DNA from: a virus
DNA: 64,000 nt
Reading direction: 5' to 3' (one strand)
IMG/VR virus record: IMGVR_UViG_3300002334_000124
Coordinates: 1-64,000 of that record
Shown here one piece after another: positions 7,561-13,081 of the stretch. The notes beneath the pieces were generated by a model. That model was not told the DNA's origin, made no database searches, and saw nothing but the letters and a program-made list of their open reading frames with translations. Made by a program: the position numbers and the translations under genes. How positions within the stretch are numbered: position 1 is the stretch's first letter; every line of letters starts with the position of its first letter.

Positions 7561-8200
7561 GTTCTGCGCCAACGCGATGAGCAAGGGAATGCCCTCTCAC
7601 ATCGACAAGAATGATCTCATTTCTTCAGGCCAGTTTGGCTTGATCGATGCGGTGTCTCGCTTTGATTATTCCAGGGGTTTGCGATTCGAGACCTTCGCTG
7701 TACGACGAATTAAGGGTGCGATCCTAGATGAGTTACGCTCTCAGGATTGGGTGCCTCGTTCTGTTCGTAGTCGTGAGCGTAGGCTGGCACAGGCTATAGA
7801 GTCGGATTCGAAATCGCCTTCTATGGCCGAGTTGATAGAGATGACAGATATGACCGAAGAAGAAATACTGAAGACTCGGTCGGGTTCTGAATTGTCTCAG
7901 ATCCATACGCTCGACATGCAATTGGAGTCTCGTCGTCCAAACGACTCTGGTTCTGTTTCGCTCGCCGATACCGTCACTCGTGATATTGGTGGATTGTCAG
8001 AGATGTTTGAGAATCTTGACCCGGAGGCAGTAGTAACGGCGATCGACGATCTTGGCAACCGCGAGGTGATGGTCATAACGATGCATTACTATCTAGGGAA
8101 ATCTTTGAAAGAGATCGGCCGTGAGTTTGGAGTCACAGAGAGCAGGGTCTGTCAGATTCACACCAAAGCCCTGAAGAAGATTCGTGAGGGATTGAAGTGA
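7472..8200 (+). CDS. RNA polymerase sigma factor, FliA/WhiG class
   Basis: Protein of 242 residues with complete sigma regions 2, 3 and 4 and no region 1.1. Region 2 contains DLISSGQFGLIDAVSRFDY and RFETFAVRRIKGAILDELR, the typical class-3 (sigma-28, WhiG, FliA, SigB-like) core-binding and -10 recognition segment. Region 3 follows (MAELIEMTDMTEEEI). Region 4 has SLKEIGREFGVTESRVCQIH, the -35 recognition helix-turn-helix. It should redirect host RNA polymerase to phage promoters. The start is ATG 7472, with GGAG seven bases upstream; a longer frame from 7367 would add an unrelated hydrophobic segment. It is coupled to the methyltransferase by GTGA. Confidence 0.92.
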   Translation: MITQTDWELAQNGDLEVRNRIVLEFQNLVEFCANAMSKGMPSHIDKNDLISSGQFGLIDAVSRFDYSRGLRFETFAVRRIKGAILDELRSQDWVPRSVRSRERRLAQAIESDSKSPSMAELIEMTDMTEEEILKTRSGSELSQIHTLDMQLESRRPNDSGSVSLADTVTRDIGGLSEMFENLDPEAVVTAIDDLGNREVMVITMHYYLGKSLKEIGREFGVTESRVCQIHTKALKKIREGLK

Positions 8201-8757
8201 ATTACTGGGATACTCAAGCATCGGATTTTGGGGTTTTGTCGCTCGGAGCTGACAATTGGGAGAGGGTCCACGACTATCAGGTACGGCTTCTACAAGAGAG
8301 ATTGCCCGACAAGCATGGTAGGGTGCTCGAAATTGGTGGCGGCGTGGGTCGACTGGGCATTCCTCTTGCTAAGGAAAATCCTGATCTCTTCTTCACGAAT
8401 TACGATACGTCTGAGGAGATGCTCAAGGAGTTCACTAAACGCAGTAAGGATGTTGAGAACATCGTGGGCTGTGACACTTTGACGACCGGGCTAAGGTTTG
8501 ATCTGGTTTTTTGTGTCCTAGTGATTCAGCACAACGACCTTGACAGTGTCAACAAGTTGATGTCTTTGATCGTTCTGGCATCCAGACCGTATGCACGGAT
8601 CCTTGTGCAGTTTGTCCGAGGCGACAAGTACACAGCTCATGGTCCGCGCTCATTCGATTATTCGATGGAGCAGATTGAGACCTTTTTGCCAGGGGCCAAG
8701 TTCTTCAAGGATGAGTCAGGTTATGCAGATTCTTGGTGGTGGGCAGAAATTCAATAG
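8197..8757 (+). CDS. Class I SAM-dependent methyltransferase
   Basis: Protein of 186 residues with a Rossmann methyltransferase fold. Motif I is VLEIGGGVGRLGIPLA (SAM-binding loop, about residues 42-57), followed by NYDTSEEML and a motif IV-like LVFCVLVIQHND. Such stand-alone enzymes act on small molecules, tRNA or proteins; the target is unknown. It starts at GTG 8197, overlapping the sigma stop. Confidence 0.83.
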   Translation: MNYWDTQASDFGVLSLGADNWERVHDYQVRLLQERLPDKHGRVLEIGGGVGRLGIPLAKENPDLFFTNYDTSEEMLKEFTKRSKDVENIVGCDTLTTGLRFDLVFCVLVIQHNDLDSVNKLMSLIVLASRPYARILVQFVRGDKYTAHGPRSFDYSMEQIETFLPGAKFFKDESGYADSWWWAEIQ

Positions 8758-8974
8758 GTTTGACTTGCATTGTTGTTAGACGTGGTGTAGTGTTCATCTC
8801 GTAGCTCGGAGCGCGACTTTCGGTCAGGGTGGTCGCTGCATACGAGCCGCAGAGGACTGGGTGTGGAAATTAGCAGCCCACCCAGTTCTCAGTTCTCAAG
8901 GAAGGAAAAGCTACAAGAGGTGGTTATACTGCCGAAGAAGCATGTAGCAGTCAAGTCGAGAGGAGGCTCCCGCA
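8758..8974. promoter_or_regulatory. Leader of the RNA region
   Basis: No gene is seen here apart from the start of the micro-gene that follows. TTGACT at 8760-8765 could be a -35 element, but no good -10 follows at 16-18 bases. Bases 8852-8863 and 8879-8890 form a 12-bp hairpin (one G-U) with a 15-nt loop, possibly a terminator or attenuator ahead of the tRNA array. Confidence 0.45.
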
Positions 8975-9103
8975 ATGTATGTGAAAGATTTTACAGAACA
9001 GAATCGGTTGAAGTCGACGACCAGTGTGGTCGATCCTCGGCATTCCCAGCGACCGGGTCGCGGGATCTGCGGTGGCACCACAGTCTGGGGCTGGCAAGCG
9101 TAA
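8975..9103 (+). CDS. 42-residue micro-protein
   Basis: A 42-residue open frame beginning MYVKDFTEQNRLK and ending GGTTVWGWQA. AGGAGG at 8961-8966 stands 8 bases before the ATG, one of the better ribosome sites in the region. It lies directly before the tRNA-Trp gene. Function unknown. A 95-residue frame overlapping it has no ribosome site and runs into the tRNA, so this shorter frame is preferred. Confidence 0.5.
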   Translation: MYVKDFTEQNRLKSTTSVVDPRHSQRPGRGICGGTTVWGWQA

Positions 9104-9126
9104 CACCTTCGGGTGGCCTCTATCTT

Positions 9127-9197
9127 AGGGGTGCTGATTGGTCAGACTGAGGTCTCCAAAACCTCAAGGCGGGGTTCGATCCCCCGTACCCCTGCCA
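9127..9197 (+). tRNA. tRNA-Trp (CCA)
   Basis: Acceptor AGGGGTG pairs with TACCCCT; anticodon stem GAGGT/ACCTC carries loop CTCCAAA. CCA is encoded. First tRNA of the array. Confidence 0.9.
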
Positions 9198-9202
9198 AAT
9201 AT

Positions 9203-9278
9203 GCCGGTCACGCAGGTGTGGACTTGCACTTCTCTTGTAAAGAAGACTGACGGGGTTCGACTCCCCGGTCCGGCTCCA
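9203..9278 (+). tRNA. tRNA-Thr (TGT)
   Basis: Anticodon stem CTTCT/AGAAG with loop CTTGTAA; T-arm CGGGG/CCCCG. The acceptor GCCGGTC/GTCCGGC has a T-T mismatch at position 6-67. CCA encoded. Confidence 0.88.
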
Positions 9279-9291
9279 AGTAAGTAAGTAT

Positions 9292-9366
9292 GCGACTATA
9301 GTGTAGTTGGTAACATCTCTGCCTTCCAAGCAGATGTCGTCGGTTCGAGTCCGTCTAGTCGCTCCA
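9292..9366 (+). tRNA. tRNA-Gly (TCC)
   Basis: Acceptor GCGACTA/TAGTCGC, anticodon stem TCTGC/GCAGA with loop CTTCCAA, encoded CCA. Confidence 0.92.
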
Positions 9367-9375
9367 ACTGAATAT

Positions 9376-9447
9376 TGCTCCCTAGCATAACGGTAGTGCT
9401 ACTGGTTCTGATCCAGTCAAGTCCGAGTTCGACTCTCGGGGGAGCAT
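9376..9447 (+). tRNA. tRNA-Gln (CTG)
   Basis: Acceptor TGCTCCC/GGGAGCA, anticodon stem ACTGG/CCAGT with loop TTCTGAT. CCA is not encoded. Confidence 0.9.
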
Positions 9448-9506
9448 CGAAAGGTCTACTAGCTGGTAGACAATTGAACATTGAGAACTGAATAGATCTG
9501 CCATAA

Positions 9507-9566
9507 TTAGTCAGTAGATCCCTACTTGCGCCCTGTATGGGTCTCAAGTGGTACTCTACTGACTAA
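9507..9566 (+). ncRNA. Leader hairpin before tRNA-Asp
   Basis: TTAGTCAGTAGA (9507-9518) pairs perfectly with 9555-9566; an inner CTACTTG/CAAGTGG pairing extends it. It ends exactly four bases before tRNA-Asp. One of a series of such hairpins in the array. Confidence 0.7.
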
Positions 9567-9570
9567 ATAA

Positions 9571-9641
9571 GGTCCTGTGGTGTAACGGTAACACGCCAGC
9601 TTGTCAAGCTGTAGTCGGGGGTTCAACTCCCCTCAGGACCG
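9571..9641 (+). tRNA. tRNA-Asp (GTC)
   Basis: Acceptor GGTCCTG/CAGGACC, anticodon loop TTGTCAA on stem CAGC/GCTG. CCA is not encoded. Confidence 0.92.
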
Positions 9642-9654
9642 CTAACGGGAAGTA

Positions 9655-9681
9655 CTGGGTTCGATTCCCAGCACGCGAGCC
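9655..9681 (+). pseudogene. tRNA 3' fragment (T-arm and acceptor half)
   Basis: A perfect T-arm CTGGG/CCCAG with loop TTCGATT is followed by CACGCGAG and CC, but only 13 bases separate it from tRNA-Asp, so no 5' half exists. A remnant of a lost tRNA or a tRNA-derived site. A 5'-half-like stretch lies at 9714-9755 but its acceptor does not match. Confidence 0.55.
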
Positions 9682-9755
9682 TCATAGTCTGCAGACTTTG
9701 GGGTGGTATCTATAGGTGCCTGCTGCGAGGTGTAATGGCTGCACGCCCGTGTTCT

Positions 9756-9828
9756 GCCCTGACCTGTGGATTCAGGCACCGAGATTACGAATCTTGGCTG
9801 CGGGGTTCAATTCCCCGTCGGGGCACCA
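9756..9828 (+). tRNA. tRNA-Arg (ACG)
   Basis: Acceptor GCCCTGA/TCGGGGC, anticodon stem CGAGA/TCTTG with loop TTACGAA, encoded CCA. ACG is expected to be edited to inosine by host TadA. Confidence 0.9.
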
Positions 9829-9835
9829 TACTACT

Positions 9836-9909
9836 GGGGCAGCATGTACCAAGGCTGGCGAGTCTCTCTTGCAAAGAGACTGTGAAGGGTTCGATTCCCT
9901 TCTGCTCCA
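9836..9909 (+). tRNA. tRNA-Ala (TGC)
   Basis: Acceptor GGGGCAG/CTGCTCC, anticodon stem TCTCT/AGAGA with loop CTTGCAA. The 3' end is A then CA, so CCA is incomplete. Confidence 0.92.
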
Positions 9910-9918
9910 CAACTTCTG

Positions 9919-9936
9919 TGTTACTATTCGGATGTG
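9919..9936 (+). promoter_or_regulatory. Extended -10 promoter of a leaderless HNH gene
   Basis: TG-T-TACTAT (9919-9927) is followed after six bases by the GTG start codon of the HNH gene. Same geometry as at 5721. Confidence 0.55.
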
Positions 9937-10320
9937 ATTTTCAGTCCGTATGACAAACATGGTTACACGCAGGGATCAGTGCAGGCAATCCTTGATCGGA
10001 AGCACGAAATGATGAGGGGTGGGCGCTCGAACAACATGAGCTACAAGATGGCTTACTGTGAGTGGCGAGACGGGTCGTTCTGCTACTGGTGCAATCGTGA
10101 ATTAGACATGTTGGATAAGAAGTCATTGATCCGCCCTACTCTCGACCATTTCCTCCCTGCCTGCCATGGCGGTCATAAGGTAGTCGAAAATCTTGTGCTC
10201 GCTTGCTACTACTGTAATCTCTACAGGGGTTCGACGCCTGCTTCGGCGACCTGCCTCTACTTGAAACATCGACAGGTGATCATGTGGATCATCCGAAGAA
10301 TGCGAAGACAGTTCAGATAA
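9934..10320 (+). CDS. HNH endonuclease
   Basis: Protein of 128 residues. The HNH core is complete: CYWCN zinc pair, TLDHFLPACHGG (catalytic DH and H), ENLVLACYYCN with the second zinc pair. Such free-standing HNH proteins in phage genomes act as homing nucleases or packaging nicking enzymes; its location inside a tRNA array favours the mobile kind. GTG 9934 is chosen as a leaderless start. Confidence 0.88.
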   Translation: MIFSPYDKHGYTQGSVQAILDRKHEMMRGGRSNNMSYKMAYCEWRDGSFCYWCNRELDMLDKKSLIRPTLDHFLPACHGGHKVVENLVLACYYCNLYRGSTPASATCLYLKHRQVIMWIIRRMRRQFR

Positions 10321-10330
10321 ATGTCCTTGC

Positions 10331-10434
10331 GCCAGGCAAGGTGAGCGTCCTGAGGTTCATGGCCTACAGGAAACTAAACGAGAGCACCGCATCGAGCCAC
10401 CCTTCGGGGCATGGGGACAAGGGACTCACCTGGC
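10331..10434 (+). ncRNA. Structured leader before tRNA-Glu
   Basis: GCCAGG (10331-10336) pairs with CCTGGC (10429-10434), closing a roughly 100-nt fold that contains more pairing (a GGTGAG/CTCACC alternative and a CCC-TTCG-GGG hairpin). It ends five bases before tRNA-Glu. Not a known RNA family to me. Confidence 0.5.
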
Positions 10435-10439
10435 AGTAA

Positions 10440-10511
10440 GCCCCCATGGTCTAATGGCGAAGACGTCAGATTCTCAGTCTGAAGATCCGGGTTCAACTCC
10501 CGGTGGGGGTA
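10440..10511 (+). tRNA. tRNA-Glu (CTC)
   Basis: Acceptor GCCCCCA/TGGGGGT, anticodon stem TCAGA/TCTGA with loop TTCTCAG, T-arm CCGGG/CCCGG. CCA not encoded. Confidence 0.9.
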
Positions 10512-10632
10512 CGCATATTAGCTAACGCTGGGGTTCCGCCCTAGTGCCACGGGATAACTTAATTTGCTGGCCTCGGCCCGCTGTTATCCGCGGCGGCAGT
10601 TCGACTCTGTGTGTGGATGCCGATAGATAGAT
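10512..10632. other. Unassigned structured stretch
   Basis: No gene is recognised. GGATAAC (about 10552) can pair with GTTATCC (about 10583), and two T-arm-like hairpins with TTCCG and TTCGACT loops occur, but I could not complete a cloverleaf. May hold a decayed tRNA. Confidence 0.35.
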
Positions 10633-11151
10633 ATGGCACGACCACTTTCCAGTAACGATGGACACATAGTCCGGTTGGCTCCTTCGTTGGTCCCGATCGG
10701 AGACGTAAAGGCTGCCCTCGGTGAAGAACCGACATGGGCCGACTATAAGACCTGGATTCTTACCGGTCCAGCTATCTGGTACGACAAGGACGTCGGCTAC
10801 GTCACGGTACCTTCGGGGTTCATGACAGACTTCGCTTCGATACCGTTCTTCTTCAGGTGGTGGCAAACAGGCGGAACTGGTCCTCAAAGGATCGCTTCCT
10901 ACTTCCATGACTACATGTATTCGGAGCAGCTTTTCTCCAAGAAGGATGCTGACCGGATATTTCGTGAGGTCATGCAGGCCGCTAGACCTAAGGGCGGCAG
11001 GATACGTCATTTCCGTTCGATGTTGCGCCGCAATGTTATGTGGTTGGCGCTGAGAGTCGGAGGTATCTTTGCTTGGCGTTCTAACGGCAAGAAGCTGGCT
11101 AGTCTAGGTACTGGTTGGCGAGTAGCTTCGGAGTGTGGCGCAGCTTGGTAG
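10633..11151 (+). CDS. DUF1353 family protein
   Basis: Protein of 172 residues. The DUF1353 signature is clear: VTVPSGFMTDFASIPFFFRWW, then ASYFHDYMYS and a KKDADRIFREVM block. The family is common in phages and of unknown role; the conserved Asp and His residues hint at hydrolase activity. The last 23 bases, including the stop codon, lie inside the tRNA-Pro gene, so mRNA and tRNA maturation compete. No strong ribosome site precedes ATG 10633. Confidence 0.85.
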   Translation: MARPLSSNDGHIVRLAPSLVPIGDVKAALGEEPTWADYKTWILTGPAIWYDKDVGYVTVPSGFMTDFASIPFFFRWWQTGGTGPQRIASYFHDYMYSEQLFSKKDADRIFREVMQAARPKGGRIRHFRSMLRRNVMWLALRVGGIFAWRSNGKKLASLGTGWRVASECGAAW

Positions 11152-11205
11152 CGCACTTGATTTGGGATCAAGGGGCCGAGAGTTCGAATCTCTCCACTCC
11201 GACCA
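11129..11205 (+). tRNA. tRNA-Pro (TGG)
   Basis: Textbook tRNA-Pro: acceptor CGGAGTG/CACTCCG, anticodon stem CTTGA/TCAAG with loop TTTGGGA, encoded CCA. Overlaps the end of the DUF1353 gene. Confidence 0.95.
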
Positions 11206-11237
11206 TTTAAGACCTACGGTTATTCAGAGGACCCACC

Positions 11238-11315
11238 ATGAGTCTCCACCTAGGTGAGACAAGGAAATGTGGAAAAGGCTTTGAACGTTCCAGGACTATC
11301 TACATGAACGCATAA
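11238..11315 (+). CDS. Possible 25-residue peptide
   Basis: Short frame beginning MSLHLGETRKCGKGFERS, with AGAGGA six bases before the ATG. It lies in a 197-base gap between two tRNA genes. Nothing else supports it. Confidence 0.3.
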   Translation: MSLHLGETRKCGKGFERSRTIYMNA

Positions 11316-11346
11316 ACTGTGGTGGTGCAGTGGGAACTCTCGTGAG

Positions 11347-11360
11347 GTCACCGCGGTGAC
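11347..11360. repeat. Perfect 14-bp palindrome
   Basis: GTCACCGCGGTGAC is fully self-complementary. In a gap between tRNA genes, it could be an operator or simply a hairpin. Confidence 0.6.
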
Positions 11361-11369
11361 AACTCCTTC

Positions 11370-11398
11370 TCGGCAGTGAGGCTTGAGGTAGCTGCTGA
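11370..11398 (+). ncRNA. Leader hairpin before second tRNA-Pro
   Basis: TCGGCAG pairs with CTGCTGA (one G-U) across a 15-nt loop. It ends four bases before the tRNA. Confidence 0.55.
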
Positions 11399-11402
11399 AC
11401 AA

Positions 11403-11480
11403 CTGGATGAGGACCATGAGGAAGGTCACCTGGTTTGGAGCCAGGATATCGTGTGGGTTCGAATCCCACCATCCAGACCA
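11403..11480 (+). tRNA. tRNA with anticodon TGG (Pro by anticodon)
   Basis: Acceptor CTGGATG/CATCCAG, D-stem GACC/GGTC, anticodon stem CCTGG/CCAGG with loop TTTGGAG, encoded CCA. It has the same anticodon as the tRNA-Pro at 11129 but a very different body, so the amino acid identity is less certain. Confidence 0.8.
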
Positions 11481-11496
11481 AACACAAAGGAGAAAT

Positions 11497-11646
11497 ATGT
11501 TAGGTCGGCTAATCAAGACCATCACAAAGACTGCGACGAAAACAATAACGGAGCTTCCAACTACCGTGATCGGAGTCGTTGAAGGAACTATCGAAGGAGT
11601 CGAAGAGGGTTTGAAGACTCTCGGCGACAAGATCGAAGGTAAGTAG
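11497..11646 (+). CDS. 49-residue amphipathic small protein
   Basis: Protein of 49 residues beginning MLGRLIKTITKTATKTI and made of an amphipathic or weakly hydrophobic helix with regular Thr/Lys and Gly/Glu spacing. AAAGGAG lies at ideal distance before ATG 11497. Function unknown; small membrane-active proteins of this look occur in phages. Confidence 0.6.
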   Translation: MLGRLIKTITKTATKTITELPTTVIGVVEGTIEGVEEGLKTLGDKIEGK

Positions 11647-11734
11647 AGTCTCCCGCCAGGGGGAGGGTTTGAACCAAATCCTGGCAGCATGCAAAACTCA
11701 CGTCGGAGTAACTGCCCGACATCATGTGAGACTC
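11646..11734. ncRNA. Cloverleaf-like structured element
   Basis: GAGTCTC (11646-11652) pairs with GAGACTC (11728-11734). Inside are a GCCAGG/CCTGGC arm and a GTCGG/CCGAC arm nested in CTCAC/GTGAG. On the minus strand it contains a GGTTCAA T-loop-like motif, but neither strand gives a convincing tRNA. Confidence 0.45.
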
Positions 11735-11780
11735 TTCCCATTCTTTGCCGATTAGTAACCGTCGAATGAATGGGCTATAC

Positions 11781-11827
11781 GCACCCGTGCCTCGCTGGGG
11801 TCCTTTGGCTCCTGAGGTTGCGGGTGC
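11781..11827 (+). ncRNA. Leader hairpin before tRNA-Asn
   Basis: GCACCCG (11781-11787) pairs with CGGGTGC (11821-11827), followed inward by GCCTC/GAGGT. It ends exactly four bases before tRNA-Asn. Confidence 0.7.
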
Positions 11828-11831
11828 ACTT

Positions 11832-11905
11832 TGTAACCGGGCCCTCTGGGCGGGGGCGCGTGACTGTTAATCACGATGCGCTGGGTTCGAATCCCAGGGT
11901 TACAG
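11832..11905 (+). tRNA. tRNA-Asn (GTT)
   Basis: Acceptor TGTAACC/GGTTACA, anticodon stem CGTGA/TCACG with loop CTGTTAA, T-arm CTGGG/CCCAG. CCA not encoded. Confidence 0.92.
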
Positions 11906-11907
11906 CT

Positions 11908-11957
11908 TTGGTAGTCGGTGGACTTGGACAACAGTATGTCATTCTGTCGATTACCAA
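11908..11957 (+). ncRNA. Leader hairpin before tRNA-His
   Basis: TTGGTA-g-TCG at 11908 pairs with CGA-t-TACCAA ending at 11957, exactly four bases before tRNA-His. Inner pairing is weaker. Confidence 0.6.
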
Positions 11958-11961
11958 TCAT

Positions 11962-12038
11962 GGGGCGAAAGGCAAAGTCGGTGCGCCGCCAGGATGTGGC
12001 CCTGGTGCAAGCGGGTTCAACCCCCGCTCGTCCCTCCA
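11962..12038 (+). tRNA. tRNA-His (GTG)
   Basis: Acceptor GGGGCGA/TCGTCCC, anticodon stem CCAGG/CCTGG with loop ATGTGGC, encoded CCA. The discriminator is T and position -1 is T, so the usual G(-1):C73 identity pair of tRNA-His is absent. Confidence 0.82.
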
Positions 12039-12042
12039 ATTT

Positions 12043-12118
12043 GCCCCGGTGCTGTGCTGGTTCGGCAATCAGGTTTTCAACCTGGTGAACGCGGGTTCGA
12101 TTCCCGTCCGGGGTTCCA
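12043..12118 (+). tRNA. tRNA-Glu (TTC)
   Basis: Acceptor GCCCCGG/CCGGGGT, anticodon stem TCAGG/CCTGG with loop TTTTCAA, encoded CCA. Confidence 0.88.
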
Positions 12119-12348
12119 AACGAATAGCTGAGACTATGCGAATAGGCCTAGCTTGGATAGGCATTCCTTACCAAAGGTGCTATATTCACAGCTGTTGTAA
12201 ATAACGGTGTTCTGGTAAATCTAGCGCAGTCTGGAATATGGCTGTCTCTCTTCCCTTCGGGAGAGCTTATATCATAGGGCCGGGGTGGTTACCCGTGTGC
12301 CCAACGTTTGAGGCTGTATGCGTTTCACCAACGAACACGAAGGGACAT
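12119..12348. other. 230-bp gap with structured RNA before tRNA-Val
   Basis: No gene seen. TGC-TATATT at 12178-12186 could be an extended -10 promoter. TCCCTTCG (12252-12259) can pair with CGAAGGGA (12338-12345), ending three bases before tRNA-Val, or form a local CTCTTCCC-TTCG-GGGAGAG hairpin. A second hairpin of GGGC/GCCC type lies near 12278-12301. Confidence 0.4.
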
Positions 12349-12425
12349 GATCGTATAGCTCAGATGGCTAGAGCGCTTCCTTGACGTGGAAGAGGCCGCA
12401 GGTTCAAGTCCTGCTATGATCACCA
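12349..12425 (+). tRNA. tRNA-Val (GAC)
   Basis: Acceptor GATCGTA/TATGATC, anticodon stem CTTCC/GGAAG with loop TTGACGT, encoded CCA. Confidence 0.93.
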
Positions 12426-12430
12426 AATAT

Positions 12431-12507
12431 GGGCGTGTAGTTTAGTTGGCTAAAATACCTCTTTTACAAGGAGAAGATCGTGGGTTCGAGTCCCACTTCG
12501 CCCACCA
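12431..12507 (+). tRNA. tRNA-Val (TAC)
   Basis: Acceptor GGGCGTG/TTCGCCC with one mismatch, anticodon loop TTTACAA, T-arm GTGGG/CCCAC, encoded CCA. Confidence 0.88.
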
Positions 12508-12519
12508 ATTTAAGTTCGA

Positions 12520-12593
12520 TGCGCGGTAGTCTAACGGTACGACGGGGGACTCATAATCCTCAGATCCGGGTTCAATTCCCGGCTGCGCCACCA
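12520..12593 (+). tRNA. tRNA-Met (CAT), unpaired 1-72
   Basis: Anticodon stem GGGGA/TCCTC with loop CTCATAA, T-arm CCGGG/CCCGG, encoded CCA. Counting back from the T-arm, position 1 is T and 72 is C, a mismatch as in bacterial initiators, but the anticodon stem lacks the three G-C pairs of initiators. It could be initiator, elongator or Ile2. Confidence 0.85.
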
Positions 12594-12635
12594 TCTAGTA
12601 GCGGTGTTTTCCTAGTGACACGCACCGCTACTAGA
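12594..12635 (+). ncRNA. Leader hairpin, perfect 13-bp stem
   Basis: TCTAGTAGCGGTG (12594-12606) pairs perfectly with 12623-12635. It starts directly after the CCA of tRNA-Met and ends four bases before the next tRNA. Confidence 0.8.
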
Positions 12636-12639
12636 ACTT

Positions 12640-12712
12640 TGTGCCATCGTCCAATTGGCTAGGACGCTTCATTCATACCGAAGAAATTCGGGTTCAATTC
12701 CCGGTGGCACGA
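12640..12712 (+). tRNA. tRNA with anticodon CAT (Met or Ile2)
   Basis: Acceptor TGTGCCA/TGGCACG, anticodon stem CTTC/GAAG with an A-C mismatch at 31-39 and loop TTCATAC, T-arm TCGGG/CCCGG. CCA is not encoded. Second CAT tRNA; lysidine modification to read ATA is possible but a tRNA-Ile(TAT) also exists here. Confidence 0.82.
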
Positions 12713-12722
12713 CAACAAATCT

Positions 12723-12769
12723 GGGGCTGGTCACAGCATCGTCCACGTCAATGTGGCTCGGCCAGCTCC
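12723..12769 (+). ncRNA. Leader hairpin before tRNA-Gly
   Basis: GGGGCTGG (12723-12730) pairs with CCAGCTCC (12762-12769), with an inner CCAC/GTGG hairpin. It ends exactly four bases before tRNA-Gly. Confidence 0.7.
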
Positions 12770-12773
12770 TCTT

Positions 12774-12849
12774 GTGCGTATAGTGTTAGCGGCAAGCACA
12801 TGACCTTGCCAAGGTCAAAGGATGGGTTCAAATCCCATTACGCGCTCCA
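12774..12849 (+). tRNA. tRNA-Gly (GCC)
   Basis: Acceptor GTGCGTA/TACGCGC, anticodon stem TGACC/GGTCA with loop TTGCCAA, encoded CCA. Confidence 0.92.
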
Positions 12850-12850
12850 C

Positions 12851-12933
12851 GGGTCGACTGGGCATTGGAGAGCCCACCTGGCTGTAAACCAGACGTTTCG
12901 ACTGTGGCGGTTCAACTCCGTCTCGACCCACCA
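12851..12933 (+). tRNA. tRNA-Tyr (GTA)
   Basis: Acceptor GGGTCGA/TCGACCC, anticodon loop CTGTAAA on stem CTGG/CCAG, long variable arm as expected for Tyr, encoded CCA. Confidence 0.92.
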
Positions 12934-12998
12934 GAAGTCAATCAGGGAGACGCGGTTCGTTGCTCCGCTCCTTGCAACGAGAGGCCCTGGTTGACTTC
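12934..12998 (+). ncRNA. Long hairpin between tRNA-Tyr and tRNA-Gln
   Basis: GAAGTCAATCAGGG (12934-12947) pairs with 12985-12998 over 14 bp with one G-U. It starts directly after the CCA of tRNA-Tyr and ends eight bases before tRNA-Gln. Confidence 0.7.
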
Positions 12999-13006
12999 GT
13001 TCACGA

Positions 13007-13081
13007 TCCTCTATAGTGTAATGGCCAGCACCCGAGTTTTTGGCGCTCGTAGTTTGGGTTCGAATCCCAATGGAGGTACCA
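13007..13081 (+). tRNA. tRNA-Gln (TTG), 3' end carries a ribosome site
   Basis: Anticodon stem CGAGT/GCTCG with loop TTTTGGC, T-arm TTGGG/CCCAA, acceptor TCCTCTA/TGGAGGT with T-T at 1-72. The acceptor strand GGAGGT plus CCA is followed at once by an ATG, so it doubles as the Shine-Dalgarno of the next gene. Confidence 0.88.

Noticed and set aside
8863-9150. 95-residue frame over the tRNA-Trp start
   Set aside because: No ribosome site, runs into tRNA-Trp, and overlaps a shorter frame with an excellent AGGAGG.
9641-9755. Permuted or split tRNA made from the T-arm at 9655 and the 5'-half-like stretch at 9714
   Set aside because: The acceptor strands (CACGCGA and the 5' GGTGCCT region) are not complementary.
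11646-11734. Minus-strand tRNA suggested by GGTTCAA and GAGTCTC/GAGACTC
   Set aside because: T-stem does not pair and the anticodon stem has only three pairs; all other tRNAs are on the plus strand. Kept only as a structured element.
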